Positions 18,378 to 29,059 of a DNA stretch of 64,000 nt are shown here, one piece after another. The first letter of the stretch is position 1, and the number at the start of each line of letters is the position of its first letter. Under the pieces are notes generated by a model that did not search any database, had not been told where the DNA came from, and worked only from the letters and a program-made list of their open reading frames with translations. Source of the stretch: Amycolatopsis anabasis (GTDB lineage: Bacteria > Actinomycetota > Actinomycetes > Mycobacteriales > Pseudonocardiaceae); assembly GCF_009765355.1 (NCBI RefSeq), contig NZ_VTHK01000008.1:186001-250000 (forward strand). The letters are read 5' to 3'. Both the position numbers and the translations under genes were made by a program.

Positions 18378-19255
18378 GGCACTGTGGAGAACAGCGCCAG
18401 CTCGGGCTCGCCGACGGGTACGACGAACCGGCGGTCGAGGAACCGATTTCCCCGTTCGCAGGTCGTCTCGGAGACGAACAGGCAGACGTGACAGGCGGCA
18501 CCGTGCAGGAAGTCGGCGGGTGGCTGTGGTAGCCGTTCGGCGCACAGCGGGTCGGACGAGCAACGCATCGCATCTCGCAGCGCCCGGCGGGTGATGCGCA
18601 CCAGTTGTTCTGGCTCGGCCTGTGACACTAAGCCGCCGAGCGTGCCTTCAGCATCAGGCACGGCGGTGTAGATGAGAATGCCGCTGCGGGGGTCTTCATC
18701 GGTGCCCGCGTAGATGCGTTCGGACAGGCTGGCCGAGCTGTAACCACATTCCAGCGCGATGGTGCGGATCAGCAGATGGGACAGTGTGTGCAGCGCGATG
18801 TAGCGCTCGCCGGGCCAGTGCGCCATAGGGTCGAACGGGCCCCGCACTCGGTCCGAGTACCTGTTCTTGCGGAACTGCGCGTAGGCATCCCGGTGCCTGC
18901 GCATGGCGTCCGTGTCGGTGACGCGGTCGACCCAGCGATCCAGCAGGTCGTCGGGAAGGCGCAGGAAGATGCCCTCGCCGCGCACCTCACTGCCAGGGAC
19001 CCAAGTGGGCCTGTCCCGGGACAGCGGTGCAACGGTGACCAGATCGGGATCGTCCGGATCCGGCGAGTCGAGGCGAGTGAAGCCGATCAGGGCACGGACC
19101 TCCCGCAGCCGCTCGACCTGGACGACGTCCTCGACGCTCTGCAGGGACACCAGCGTGTTGCCCGCCGCGGCGTCGACATCGCTGACCACCCACTTGTGCC
19201 CGCGTACCGAAACCAGGGAACCTGATTTGAGCTCCGTCGTTGCCGAGTCGGCCAT
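18374..19255 (-). CDS. DrmD start fused to DrmB C-terminal half (DUF1998)
   Basis: A 293-residue protein in two parts. From about residue 40 on it matches the C-terminal half of DrmB (DUF1998): LREVRALIGFTRL, ALHTLSHLLIR, ALECGYSSASLSERIYAG, and an intact cysteine set in CSSDPLC, HGAACHVC and TCERGNRFLDR. Full DrmB proteins are roughly twice as long. The first ~38 residues (ELKSGSLVSVRGHKWVV, NTLVSLQSVED) instead resemble the extreme N terminus of DrmD, the SNF2-like helicase of class 1 DISARM. One deletion joining the start of drmD to the middle of drmB would give this gene and remove drmA. Start: ATG at 19255 behind AGGGG; the frame is open to a TTG at 19294. The DrmD match is from memory of the family. 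Confidence 0.75.
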   Translation of the reverse strand: MADSATTELKSGSLVSVRGHKWVVSDVDAAAGNTLVSLQSVEDVVQVERLREVRALIGFTRLDSPDPDDPDLVTVAPLSRDRPTWVPGSEVRGEGIFLRLPDDLLDRWVDRVTDTDAMRRHRDAYAQFRKNRYSDRVRGPFDPMAHWPGERYIALHTLSHLLIRTIALECGYSSASLSERIYAGTDEDPRSGILIYTAVPDAEGTLGGLVSQAEPEQLVRITRRALRDAMRCSSDPLCAERLPQPPADFLHGAACHVCLFVSETTCERGNRFLDRRFVVPVGEPELALFSTVP

Positions 19256-19448
19256 GCACACCCCTGCCAGCTGTCGTGAATGACTGTCAGTCAACTTACG
19301 CTCGGTCCCGCCGCAGGGTCGAGAGCGCCATGGGAAGTTGTCAACTCGACTAACACTCGATCACCCGGAACGGGGGTTCGCTCTGTCATGTCGCCGGACC
19401 GGCGCCGTGTGTAACAGGTTGCGGAAAAGTCTCGCGGATAAGGCTGCG
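19256..19448. other. Intergenic gap inside the DISARM locus
   Basis: A 193-bp non-coding stretch between the end of drmMI and the drmD-drmB fusion. This is long for an operon of otherwise tight genes. I see no gene and no clear terminator in it. Confidence 0.4.
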
Positions 19449-21204
19449 TCATTCATGGGGCTCGTCGATCCCCAGATCCAGCTCCTCCTGCTCGCCGACC
19501 CGGCGCTTGTCTTTCCGGTGGCTCTTGACGTGCAGACCCTGGGAGACCTCGTCGGCATAGCGTTCGTGGTTGAGCTCGAGCAGACTGTCCAGGAGCTCGC
19601 GCTGGGCGGCGGGGCCTATCGTATAGCGAGTCTCCCGGCCGACGGGGTGGAAGCCGTGGTCGAGCCCGCCGACCGCGTCGATGCGTTCCGTCCAGCCGTA
19701 TGCGCGAACGGTAGCCTCGTCAATGGCGCGATGAAGGCGGCGTAACTCTTCGATATCGCTGGCCGTGCAGTGGGGGTCGAAGACCAAGTTGTAGGTCTTG
19801 GTCAGTCCGATTTGCCGGGTGCTCATCACGTTCCGGCGGTATGTATCCAACTCGTCACCGGTCTGCCGAAGCTCCTCGGTGAGAGGGGGTAGCGGGAAGG
19901 TCTCAAAAACGTCCGAAGGCGTGTATCGGAGGTCCGTCTTCATCGAGGACCCACGGGATTTCGCCCACCAGTAATGGACTGAGCTGGAAAGTGCTGCCAG
20001 CATGGCGGGGTCGTCATCAGCGAACACCCCAAGCATGTGAGAGAACACCTGCCCGGTGGGTACCATCACCGGCATCACGGTCTTGCTCACGAGGGTCATC
20101 ACGACAACGCGAGATAACGGCGCGATCGTCTCGTAAAGTTCAAGGGTCGGTCGTGTGAACCGCCACCAGATTTCGCGGCGCGATTTATCTTTGTTTCGAG
20201 CGCGCTCGGGCTTCACCAGCCGCACAACCTGTTCGTAGCACTCTTGATACTGTCGGGCGCGCTCTTCCGGCCAGTTGTGGAAATTTATCACCCAGCGGCT
20301 TGGTGCAAATTGGGGATGGGAGTTCAGGTCCTGGCCGTTAAGGTAAGAGAATAGCACCTCCTTATTATGAGGATCCCGCAAGATGAGATCTTGAGCTTCA
20401 TCCGGGTGCAAGGTGAAGCCAAGCCCGAGGATGTTCGAGCCCTGGAACGCGATGCCCTTATTAGCTGCCAGCCGTTCAGGTGAGCCGCACACCCGTGGGG
20501 GCGGGTCGAGCGTCGAAGTCATGCCTCGCTGGGAGCGAACCTTCGCTCGCGTAGCCCACACGACACAACACTCCAGCGCAGAACTCCTTGACGGCCACGG
20601 CATGGACTTGATCGCGTCGTAGATGGTGATGCCGTTCGCCGCCAGTTGGTTAAGGCCAACCTGCCTGGTGTCCCCCTGGGCGAGCGTGTTCGTGGCGACC
20701 AGGCCGATGGTGCCATCGTGTCTGACCAGCTCGGCGGCGCGGAGTGCGAAGTACGCGATCAGGTCCGCGCTGCCACGGACACCGTTCGCCAGCGCGTGGA
20801 TTAGGTACTCGCGATAGGTATTGCCGAGCACGCCGGTGAGCTTCTGCCCGCCGAGGTACGGCCAGTTGCCTATTACCCCATCGAACCCGCCGCGCCGGAA
20901 CACCTCGGGAAACTCGAGTGGCCAGTGGAAAGGTACTCGGCGGAACGAGTTCGCGGGCTCGTCCGTACGCAGCCAACGGCGCGCCTGCGTGCTGGCGGTG
21001 GATTCATCGCCGTCTCGAACGGCGTTGCTCGCGAGCCTCGCCGCAGCCACCGATCCCCGATCCAGCCCGCGTGCCCCTTCGGGTGCATGGGCCACCGCCG
21101 ATCCCGCCAGCAAGTCAGCAATCAGCCGGAGTTGCGCGACATCTCGATCGATTTCAGCGAGCAGTTTGCGCTTCTCGGCTAGACCACCGAGGGGGTCCTC
21201 GCCT
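19449..21204 (-). pseudogene. drmMI: drmMI fragment 3: C-terminal methylase part
   Basis: The C-terminal third of a class 1 DISARM adenine methylase (Eco57I/type IIG-like). It carries the catalytic motif IV as NWPY in GVIGNWPYLGGQKL and the following target-recognition region. Reading this frame upstream of the first start codon (TTG at 21113) continues sensible protein (GEDPLGGLAEKRKLLAEIDRDVAQL), which joins directly to the end of the middle fragment. The break is at the TAG near 21203-21205: restoring one G there (CCG-TAG to CCG-GTA-G) makes the frames continuous. Translated alone from 21113 it would lack methylase motifs X and I and could not bind S-adenosylmethionine. Confidence 0.8.
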
Positions 21205-22680
21205 ACGGGATGTCAGCGATGCGAAGGCGATCGTCGGCCAGCTTCTCCAACAGAGCTTGGCCGGGAGCTGTCCACTGGAAGAGGTCGGCGCGGATTTCAC
21301 CACCCCGCGCGGGATCCAGGTGCATGTGCCACAGCTGCTCGTCGGAGGTGATGCCGAGCAATGAGTCACCCGTCTTGAGCCGGTCGTCAAGGAAGGTGAA
21401 TGGCCGCTCAGGAGCCATTGAGATCAACCACAAGGACACCTTCGTGATCTCTACCGCCGCCGGGTTGATGTCGACCCCATAAAGGCAGTGTTCGATGACT
21501 TGCCGCCGGGCGCTGATCACCACCTGGTCCTCATCGACGTCGCCGATGACACGCGAGATCTGGGACAGGAGCGCGGCCTCGTCGCCTTCACGAATCCACG
21601 ACTCGACAAGGCGGTCGGCCAGATATTGAGCAGCCGAGACGAGGAAGGCTCCCGATCCCATTGCGATGTCGACGATGTTGAGCGCCAGGATCTCGTCCGG
21701 TTTCTTGAGTCTCCACTTTGAGGTGTCGGCGGTCTGCAATGGCCCAGGGGAGTAGACCAGCGGTTCCAGCGAACGTGCGATAACACGCTGGGCGAGACGC
21801 CGCGGTGTGTAGTGCGTCCCGGTGTTCTTGCGGAGTGGTGATTCGGTGACGAACAGCTCGCCGGGCAGGATGACGAATGGCAGTTGCCGCAGGTCGTGCC
21901 GGATGAGTTGGTAGAAGGGCAGGAGCCGCTCAGCCAGATCGCCGTTACCGCGTACCGCCGCGAGCAGTTTCTTGCGGGCTTGTGCGCCATTAGCGTCGGC
22001 GGGGCTGGCGAGTTTCCGCGCGAGTGCCTTAGCGGATCCGATTGTGGAGCTCTTGTACGCCTCGGCCAGTCTTTCCGCCAGCGCGGGCGCATCCCGACAC
22101 TGGGCCGCCAGGTTTTCGAGATCGCGCAATGGTACCTCTGCTTCGGCTCCCACCTTACCGATCAGTCCAACCGTGACTTCGTCGGCACGAAAACCGGAGT
22201 AGGCGAGCAACCCCTCATAGACGCAGCCGATCTGCTCGACATTCAACTCCCGGAAGGAAAGCTTGCGACGTTCACGTGACTTGCCCACACCGGTCTCCAC
22301 ATATTGCACGGCGCGCAGCACGTGCAGGACGGTCCTGTCGTCGATGGTGCGTGGAAACCACGGGAATGTCGTCGTGTCGAACAAAGAACCGTCGTGCGGA
22401 TATATCGACAGGCGCTGATGGTCGATGCCGTAGTACACGGCATCGAAGAGGGCGAGCAGCCGATGCCATGCGGCGTAGCTGTGTTCGAGGTCGTCCTCGC
22501 TGGTTTCGAGCGCCTGCCGCTCGAGTTTGGCACACAGGCGCCCGGCCGAATATGCGGCAACGTAGAGTTCGTTGTCGGCGGGCAGGAGTCCGCGCTCCTC
22601 TGCGAAAAGAAGGAACACGACCCGCATCATCGTCGCCACGGCACCGTTGTAGATCTCGGTAGCGTCGACGTCGATCAGGC
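21203..22680 (-). pseudogene. drmMI: drmMI fragment 2: SAM-binding methylase part
   Basis: The middle part of DrmMI. It includes FLLFAEERGLLP, the motif X region GTHYTPRRLAQRV, and motif I in NIVDIAMGSGAFL, the SAM-binding loop of N6-adenine methylases. It runs in a different frame from the pieces on either side. Its protein-like sequence begins upstream of the first ATG (22639), as LIDVDATEIYNGAVATMMR, overlapping the stop of fragment 1. That shows the gene was once continuous. It ends at a premature TAG at 21203-21205. Confidence 0.8.
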
Positions 22681-23517
22681 CGCGCTCGCCGCGTTGCCGC
22701 CGGCAGTGTCCGCCCGGCCGATCGCCGCGACCAGCAATTCGACGGCCTGTCGAACCTGTATGCCGAGGGCCTCGGTGATGTCCTCTTGTGAGTGCTTGCT
22801 TTCTGCGAGCAGGGCACCCAACTTTTCCTCATCCGGTACGGAAAAGAACCGACGCCTGCCGAGCACGGAGACGAAAGCGCGTACGATATCCTGTTCCGCT
22901 GACTCGGACCAGCCAATGGCATCGAACGTCGCAGTGGTGGTGACCTCGTCGCGCGGTGCCCATACCAGAGTCCACCAGCGAGCGTCAGTGGCCAGACCCA
23001 GTTGGACACCGTGGTGCCGGCACAGGCGAGCCAACCTGTCGGCCGGAGTCGCGGCCCAAGCGTCTCCTTTGAGCCGCGTGGTCGGGTGAGTGCCCGGCTG
23101 GAGTGCTATGCCGAGTACGTGTGTTGTTGTCGGTTTGACCTCACTATTTGGCGAGATCAGGGCGAACGAGGGGGTTAGTCGCGTGTCGTGCTCAGTGACA
23201 TCGAGCGAGAGTGGTTCGAGCAAGCCGCTGTCACTCCAGAGGAGCTCGTCGCTCCAGCCGGTGAGCTCCCGTAGCACGAAGTCAAGCCACGCGTCGTGGT
23301 GTTCCGCCGGAGACTCCTGCCACTTTGCGTGCGCGATCCGCAGAGCCTGCCGGGTCGGTTTGTCGAGTGTGTCTAATGTCGGCCAGACGGCGCGCAGCAC
23401 CGGCAAGGATAGAAAAGGCCCTTCGACCTCGATCAGACTCAACCAGGCCCGGTGTCGTTGTACCGAATCCGGGACAGGAGTGCGCCGATATCGCCGAGAA
23501 CCTGCTGCCGCGCTCAT
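22675..23517 (-). pseudogene. drmMI: drmMI fragment 1: N-terminal part
   Basis: The N-terminal ~280 residues of DrmMI, starting at ATG 23517 (MSAAAGSRRYRRT). Family features are GPFLSLPVLRAVWP, a region with KGDAWAATPADRLARLCRHHGVQLGL, and RRFFSVPDEEKLGALLAESKHSQEDITEALG. The frame stops at TGA (22675-22677) right after RADTAGGNAASAA. One extra base within about 22681-22695 would instead read on as GERGLIDVDATEIYNGAV into fragment 2. This is the first gene of the DISARM-derived operon. Confidence 0.8.
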
Positions 23518-23843
23518 GAAGCATCACCCCGGGCTCAGTCGAGGTTCCTTATACCGGCACGGTTCTTGCGTTGCGTTCTGCGGGCCACGGTACTGTCCTG
23601 ATCGGCCGGTTGGAAACGGCAATCACTCGTCCGGCTCAACGAACTTGAGGCTCTTTCTCAACGCTGGTGTCAAGAACTCGGCTGGCGAACTCGCGAGGCC
23701 ACGAAGATGATCTAGCTTGACTCGCTACTGCATTGGGGTGATTCGAGCGCATAATTGGTCATTGCTCCTTGTGGCAGAAGGGCAGTCATGCCAAGGGGTC
23801 GGCAATGAGTTTTGAGGTATCTCCAGTGTATATAGAGATGTTT
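23518..23843. other. Intergenic region upstream of drmMI
   Basis: A 326-bp gap of lower GC between the drmMI start and the jetD stop, both on the minus strand. It should contain the promoter of the DISARM-derived operon and the end of the Wadjet transcript. AT-rich stretches such as GTATATAGAGATG near 23828-23840 are present. I see no ORF with coding character and no clear -35/-10 pair. Confidence 0.4.
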
Positions 23844-25049
23844 TCATGTTACGTCTGCCGCTTTATCGGTTCCTGACTCGCCTGCACGTCGAACGACTTG
23901 CTCGATGGCGGCGTACGAGATGCGTTCCTGTTCGAGGCGGACGGCGGTGCCGAGGACGTCTTCGACGAGATCGGTGTAGAGCGCGGCTTCGTCCGGCAGC
24001 AGCATTTCGAGGTGGTCGGCGGCGGGGTTCGGCTCACGTACCCATTGGCCTTCGTGCGCCAGGAGCGTCGTCCGATCCATCAGCATGGACCGGACGTGGC
24101 CGAATGCGCGGCGCAGCCGGTTCAGGATGGCGAAGCCGTGGGTGTCGATGTCGCCCCAGTACACCAGGTTCTTGTCCGGCAGCCAGCGGAGCGGCTCCAG
24201 CCGGGTGGCGGCGTATCCTTCACCGAAGATCACGATCGCGTCTTCGGCCGGTGGGAACGCCAGGTAGGTCACCTCGTTTTCGACGACGAACACCGTGTGC
24301 GCGTCCAGCGGCGTGTCCGCGAGTTCGGACACCCGCACGGACAACTCGCTGAAGCCGGCGCCCGCGGCGAGGTGGCGGAACCGGACGTAGGCGGGTTTGC
24401 TCCGGAACCGGTAGCGGCCGGCGAAGTCCGATGGCGGCTTGGTGCGGTCGACCCGCTGCTCGGGGAGTTGCCGGTCCAGCATCTCCGACAGGATCGTGCG
24501 ATGCCGTTCGATGAACTTGGTATCGACCCCCGGCACGTCGACCTGCCGCAGGTACATGTCGGGGTGCGCGTGCGCGTCGATCCACAGCACCGTGTCGACC
24601 AGGCCGGCCCATTCGCGCGCGTGCCGGAGCGCCTCCATCGGCTTGGCGATCATCCACTCGGCGATGGCCGGGGCGCGGGGCTTCGTCGCGTCCAGCAGAT
24701 CCGCGAATCTCCGCATCTCGGTTCGCACGCCGAGCACGGCCCACAACTGGTCGTAGGAGTCGACCCAGGCGCGGGCGGGGATGTCGTTGGCACCGATGAC
24801 CCGGCCGCCCACCGGCTTCATCTCGATGCGGAGCCGTTGCTCGCGCCGCCAGTGCTCGACCCAGGCGCGCACTTCGCCGAAGCGGTCGGCCACATCCCGT
24901 GCGTTCGGCCCGCGCAGGCCGACCGCCATCGGCTCCCACGGGGCGCCGGCGGCGAACCGCGAGAGAAACTCGCCCCGCTCCCACCGCCGCCGCAGCTTGC
25001 GCACGACGTCGGCGGGCAAGGTCCAACCGGACAAGTCGGATACCGCCAT
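23844..25049 (-). CDS. jetD: Wadjet protein JetD, Toprim nuclease subunit
   Basis: A 401-residue protein matching JetD (DUF3322 and DUF2220). It is the TOPRIM-fold nuclease of the Wadjet system, which cleaves circular plasmid DNA once the SMC-like complex detects it. The Toprim acidic residues are visible in VVENEVTYL and in WGDIDTHGF (DxD). The N-terminal region (MAVSDLSGWTLPADVVRKL) and the segment YDQLWAVLGV match the family. I chose the ATG at 25049, two bases after the jetC stop; the open frame to 25526 only shadows jetC. It is the last gene of the jetABCD operon. Confidence 0.9.
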   Translation of the reverse strand: MAVSDLSGWTLPADVVRKLRRRWERGEFLSRFAAGAPWEPMAVGLRGPNARDVADRFGEVRAWVEHWRREQRLRIEMKPVGGRVIGANDIPARAWVDSYDQLWAVLGVRTEMRRFADLLDATKPRAPAIAEWMIAKPMEALRHAREWAGLVDTVLWIDAHAHPDMYLRQVDVPGVDTKFIERHRTILSEMLDRQLPEQRVDRTKPPSDFAGRYRFRSKPAYVRFRHLAAGAGFSELSVRVSELADTPLDAHTVFVVENEVTYLAFPPAEDAIVIFGEGYAATRLEPLRWLPDKNLVYWGDIDTHGFAILNRLRRAFGHVRSMLMDRTTLLAHEGQWVREPNPAADHLEMLLPDEAALYTDLVEDVLGTAVRLEQERISYAAIEQVVRRAGESGTDKAADVT

Positions 25050-25051
25050 CG

Positions 25052-28000
25052 CTAACCGCCGGGAGCCGAGGCGGTCTTGATGGCGTGGGCGAGCTGGCGC
25101 TGCTGGTATTCCTCGATGGTCAGGGTCTGCAACCGGGAACTGTTGCCGGTTTTGTTGTCCACGAAGCCGACCGCCGCCACATAGGGCTCGATGACGTGGA
25201 TCTTCTGCAGCGGGGTCACGATCAGCAACTGCAGGCCGAGCCGCCGGAAAAGGTCGAGGGCGAACCGGGTGGACTCGTCGGAGCCGCGGCCGAACGCCTC
25301 GTCGATGACCACGAAGCGGAAGGTCCTCGATTTCTGGGCGCCCCAGTCCAGCTTGAACTGGTACGCCAGGGACGCGGCCAGGATCGTATAGGCGAGTTTC
25401 TCCTTCTGCCCGCCCGATTTGCCGCCGGAGTCGGTGTAGTTCTCGTGCTCGGTGTCGTCGGCACGCCACCGCTCCGACGCGGAAAAGGTGAACCAGTTGC
25501 GCACGTCGGTGACCCGGCGCGTCCACGCCCGGTCGGCCTCGGTCTGCCCCTCGCGTCCTTTGAATCGTTCGATGATCACCTTGACTTGCAGGAACTTCAG
25601 TTCGGAGTACTGGTCCGAGTCGTCACCGCCGAGCGATCCGCTGGTGCACTCGCGCAGGTCCTTGCGGAAGTCGCGGATCTCCACGTTGACCGTCGGGTGC
25701 GGCTCGAGGCGGATGAACCGTCCCGGGTTGTAGTCGATGTCGACCAGCGAGTCGTTGATGGTCTCAATCCGCTGCTTGATCAGCTCGGCCTGCTTGTTCA
25801 GCTGGGAATGGAAGCCCGCGATGTCGCGGATCGTGTTGGTGTTGAGGTAGGTCTTGAAATCGGACTCGAACCGCGGCAGGTCGTCGCGGGCGATCTGGTC
25901 GCGCAGCGCGCGGTATTCGTCCGCGGATTGCACCGAGTCGTCGAATTCGGTGGTCTCCAGCGGATACGCCTTGCGGAAATCGCCCATCTTCGCGACGACG
26001 CGGTTCGCCACCTTGCCCTGCCTCGCGGTGAGCCGGTCGACCTCGGCGGTCAGTTCGTCGCCCAGATCGATCTGGTAGCTGTCGCAGTCTTCGGGCGTGG
26101 CCAGGCTTCTGGTGCCGGCGCGCTTGTCGATCAGCGGAAACGAGTGTCTCGCCTGTTCGCATTCCGGCTCGGCCAATGTGCTCTGGACACCGCGCAGCTG
26201 TTTCTCCGCGGTTTCGCGCTCGCCGCCGAGTTTGCCGGCCATCGACATCGCGGCGTCCCGGGCCGCCTCGGCTTTCTCGATCCGCTCGCCGACGGTGTCC
26301 AGTTCGGCGGTCAGCCGTTTCAGCTCGTCCGACTGCTGCTCCAGGAGCCGCTTCTCGGCCTCCAGTTCCGCGATGCGGTTCACCGCGGCCTGCCAGTCGA
26401 TTTCGCCGAAGCCGCCGAACTCGGCGAGTAGCGTCAACGTCGTGGCGAGTTTGCGTTTGCCGGTCAGCTCCCCGCTGAGTTCCTGCGCCCGTTTCTCCAG
26501 TTCGCCTTTCCGGTGGTGCAGCCGGTTGGCTTGCTCGAGCAGCGTGTCGATCTTGGCCTGGTTGTCCCAGCCGAGCACGTAGTGACGGCGGTCGTCGATA
26601 CGGCGGGCGTCGTCCTTCTCGTGCCTGCCGCGGGCGCCCTTGATCTGCCCGGCCAAGGTGGCGGCCTTCGCCGCGCGGCGGAACTCGGGCATCGTCTCCA
26701 CGCACTGGTAGTCCGCGCGGTGTGCCAGTTCGCGATCCAGCCAGGCCGAGAACGGCGACTCCTTGATCTCCAGTTTGGCGAACAGGGAATTCTCGGGCAG
26801 CGGTGTCGGCGGGGTGGCCCCCGGTCGTTCCGGCACCCGGTAGTACACCAGCTTGATGCCGAGGTGGCGTTCGTTGATCCAGTCGGACACCGCGGTGTAG
26901 TGCTCGCTGGCCACCAGCATGGACAGGCCGAAGCCGTGCAGGAGGCGCTCGGCGACGCCTTCCCACTCCGCGCAGTCGGCCCGCACCTGGATGAGTTCGC
27001 CGGCGAACGGCAGCGCGGCGGAATGGACCCCCAGCTCCGCACACAGCGCGTTGCGCACGTCCAGGCTGCGCTTGGGGATGTTGCTGCGCCGCTCGCGCAG
27101 GCTGAGCAGTTCGGCGTTCAGCTCCTTGGCTTCGGCATCGAGCGCGCGGCGTTCGACGCTGATATCGGTGAGCCGGTTCTGCAGTTCGGCTTGTGCTTCG
27201 TCGAGGTTTCCCGCGCGCTCGGCGACAGCACGCTGCCGGGCGGTGAACTGTTCGGGATCCGCGACCTCCGGAAGTGCGGCTTCGGCCAGCAGTTCGTGGT
27301 ACCGGTTGAAACGGTCTTCTCGCCGGGTGCGTTCCTTCTGCTCGGCCGCGATCTCGGTTTCGATCTGGGTGAGCCGGTCGCCACCGCAACCGGCGCGCCG
27401 CACGATCAGCTCCTTCTCCTTGCGGCGCAGTCGCTCCAGTTCGTCCGCCGCCCGTTTCTGGGTGGCCGTCTGACTGTCGATCTCAGCGGCGAGCGCGGTG
27501 ATCCGGTCGGCCAGCAGCGCCGATTTGCGGTCCGCGCAGTAGTACCGCAGCGCCTCGCGCTGGGCTTTGGCCGCTGCGATCCGTTCGCCCAGGTCGTCGT
27601 GGACGTCGCAGTCCGCGAGCAGCGGTTCCAGCTGGGCAAGCTGCTTGCGCGCCTTGAGCACAGCCTCGTGCGCCTTGGTCAGATCCTCGAAGTGGTCGAC
27701 CAGCCTGCCGGTCCAGTCGGCGGCGTCGAAGGGCTCGAGCATGTGCGAGCGGACGAAGTCGTTCAGGTTGCCGACCGACTTCATCGACACCGTCTGGTGG
27801 AACAGCTCCATGGCCTGTTCGGAGTCGATGCCGAGCCGACGGCAAAAATCCTTGCTGTACGCGGGAAAGTGGTCATGGACGCGGACGTCCTGCTTGCGCA
27901 GCCGGCGTTTGAGCGTCGCGATGTCCCCGCCGAAATCGGCGAAGTCCCCGGCGATCGTCAGGCCGCGGTCCGCGGTCGCGAAGAACCGGTCCGGCTGGCC

Positions 28001-28444
28001 GACGGATGCGTCCCGGAACCAGAAAACCTGCGCGAGGGTCACCGTCGAGTCGTACCCGTGGTTGGTGAAGGAACCGAGGATGACCGAGAACGACCGTCGA
28101 TCCCGCAGCCCGACGGGCTTGGACGCCCCGGTCGCCTCGTTGCGCTCGGATTTGTAGTAGCCGAGCACGTACGAGCGCAGGCTCCGCTCCTTCGCCTCGG
28201 CTCCCGCCGCCTTGTTGTACGAGATGCGGTGGGCGGGCAGGAGCAGCGTGGTGATCGCGTCGACGATCGTGGACTTACCGGAGCCGATGTCGCCGGTCAG
28301 CAGGCTGTTCTTGCCGTACGGGCAGAAGGTCCACACGCGCTGGTCGAACGTGCCCCAGTTGTAGACCTCGAGGCGCTCGAGCCGGTAGCCGGCGAGGTCG
28401 GCCGCACCCGCCTCGAGCCCGGTGGCGCTGAACAGGCCGCCCAT
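25052..28444 (-). CDS. jetC: Wadjet protein JetC, SMC/MukB-like ATPase
   Basis: A 1130-residue SMC-like ATPase, the motor of Wadjet plasmid defence. The N-terminal head has Walker A in [21 protein letters not shown]. The middle is long coiled coil (many [15 protein letters not shown] heptads near 260-400 and 580-830) around a hinge-like globular region. The C-terminal head has Walker [16 protein letters not shown]. JetC loads with JetA and JetB and extrudes DNA. The start is the ATG at 28444, which shares one base with the jetB stop (TGATG). The upstream open frame to 28516 is an Arg-rich shadow of jetB. Confidence 0.92.
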   Translation of the reverse strand: MGGLFSATGLEAGAADLAGYRLERLEVYNWGTFDQRVWTFCPYGKNSLLTGDIGSGKSTIVDAITTLLLPAHRISYNKAAGAEAKERSLRSYVLGYYKSERNEATGASKPVGLRDRRSFSVILGSFTNHGYDSTVTLAQVFWFRDASVGQPDRFFATADRGLTIAGDFADFGGDIATLKRRLRKQDVRVHDHFPAYSKDFCRRLGIDSEQAMELFHQTVSMKSVGNLNDFVRSHMLEPFDAADWTGRLVDHFEDLTKAHEAVLKARKQLAQLEPLLADCDVHDDLGERIAAAKAQREALRYYCADRKSALLADRITALAAEIDSQTATQKRAADELERLRRKEKELIVRRAGCGGDRLTQIETEIAAEQKERTRREDRFNRYHELLAEAALPEVADPEQFTARQRAVAERAGNLDEAQAELQNRLTDISVERRALDAEAKELNAELLSLRERRSNIPKRSLDVRNALCAELGVHSAALPFAGELIQVRADCAEWEGVAERLLHGFGLSMLVASEHYTAVSDWINERHLGIKLVYYRVPERPGATPPTPLPENSLFAKLEIKESPFSAWLDRELAHRADYQCVETMPEFRRAAKAATLAGQIKGARGRHEKDDARRIDDRRHYVLGWDNQAKIDTLLEQANRLHHRKGELEKRAQELSGELTGKRKLATTLTLLAEFGGFGEIDWQAAVNRIAELEAEKRLLEQQSDELKRLTAELDTVGERIEKAEAARDAAMSMAGKLGGERETAEKQLRGVQSTLAEPECEQARHSFPLIDKRAGTRSLATPEDCDSYQIDLGDELTAEVDRLTARQGKVANRVVAKMGDFRKAYPLETTEFDDSVQSADEYRALRDQIARDDLPRFESDFKTYLNTNTIRDIAGFHSQLNKQAELIKQRIETINDSLVDIDYNPGRFIRLEPHPTVNVEIRDFRKDLRECTSGSLGGDDSDQYSELKFLQVKVIIERFKGREGQTEADRAWTRRVTDVRNWFTFSASERWRADDTEHENYTDSGGKSGGQKEKLAYTILAASLAYQFKLDWGAQKSRTFRFVVIDEAFGRGSDESTRFALDLFRRLGLQLLIVTPLQKIHVIEPYVAAVGFVDNKTGNSSRLQTLTIEEYQQRQLAHAIKTASAPGG

Positions 28445-29058
28445 CAGTCGCCGTCCTCCCCGCCGCCGAGCTGGGCGGCGTACTCGCCGAGCCGCTGGTC
28501 GAACTCGGCCAGCCATTGCCCGTCCACGAACGCCTTGAGGATGCGCCGCACCTCGTAGGTGGCGTCCTGCCCGGTGATCCGCCGCAGGAAACCGAGTTCG
28601 ACGACCTTGTTGATCTGGGTGTCGATCTGGTCGACCAGCCGTGCCTCGTTGCTGCTGTCGGGGAGGAACAGTCGCAGCATCTCGACGATCTGTTCCCTGG
28701 TCAGGATCAGCCGCGTCTCCGCTCCCGAGGCGTCGAACTCGGCCAGTTTCTTGCGCAGCAGGGCCAAAAGCAGGCTCACGTGGAACGACAGGGCACGTCG
28801 CGGGATCAACCGGGGAATCGGCTGCTCACCGTCCTCGGCGTCCGGTTTGGAACGCAGGAAGGCGTAGCCCTCGGCCTCGTCGACGACGACGGTCAGGCCC
28901 AGGACGGCGACGTAGTCACGCACCTGGGCCTGCAGCGGCAGGAGGTGGCGCCACACCTTCTCGTGGCCGTCGGCGTACACCACACCCTTCATCAGGTGCG
29001 TGACCACCAATGACAGGTCGAGTTCGTCCCGGCGTAGCGATGTGGTCACGCCGGCCAT
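28444..29058 (-). CDS. jetB: Wadjet protein JetB, MukE-like
   Basis: A 204-residue protein matching DUF4194/JetB, the MukE-like kite subunit that bridges JetA and JetC. The winged-helix part includes [33 protein letters not shown] and [11 protein letters not shown] chose the ATG at 29058, one base after the jetA stop. A GTG at 29073 in the same frame would overlap jetA and is less likely. Confidence 0.88.
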   Translation of the reverse strand: MAGVTTSLRRDELDLSLVVTHLMKGVVYADGHEKVWRHLLPLQAQVRDYVAVLGLTVVVDEAEGYAFLRSKPDAEDGEQPIPRLIPRRALSFHVSLLLALLRKKLAEFDASGAETRLILTREQIVEMLRLFLPDSSNEARLVDQIDTQINKVVELGFLRRITGQDATYEVRRILKAFVDGQWLAEFDQRLGEYAAQLGGGEDGD

Positions 29059-29059
29059 G

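Noticed and set aside
26513..28558. Long plus-strand ORF opposite jetC
   Set aside because: It lies entirely antisense to jetC and gives low-complexity, Val/Gly/Arg-rich protein. Long antisense frames are expected in GC-rich coding DNA.
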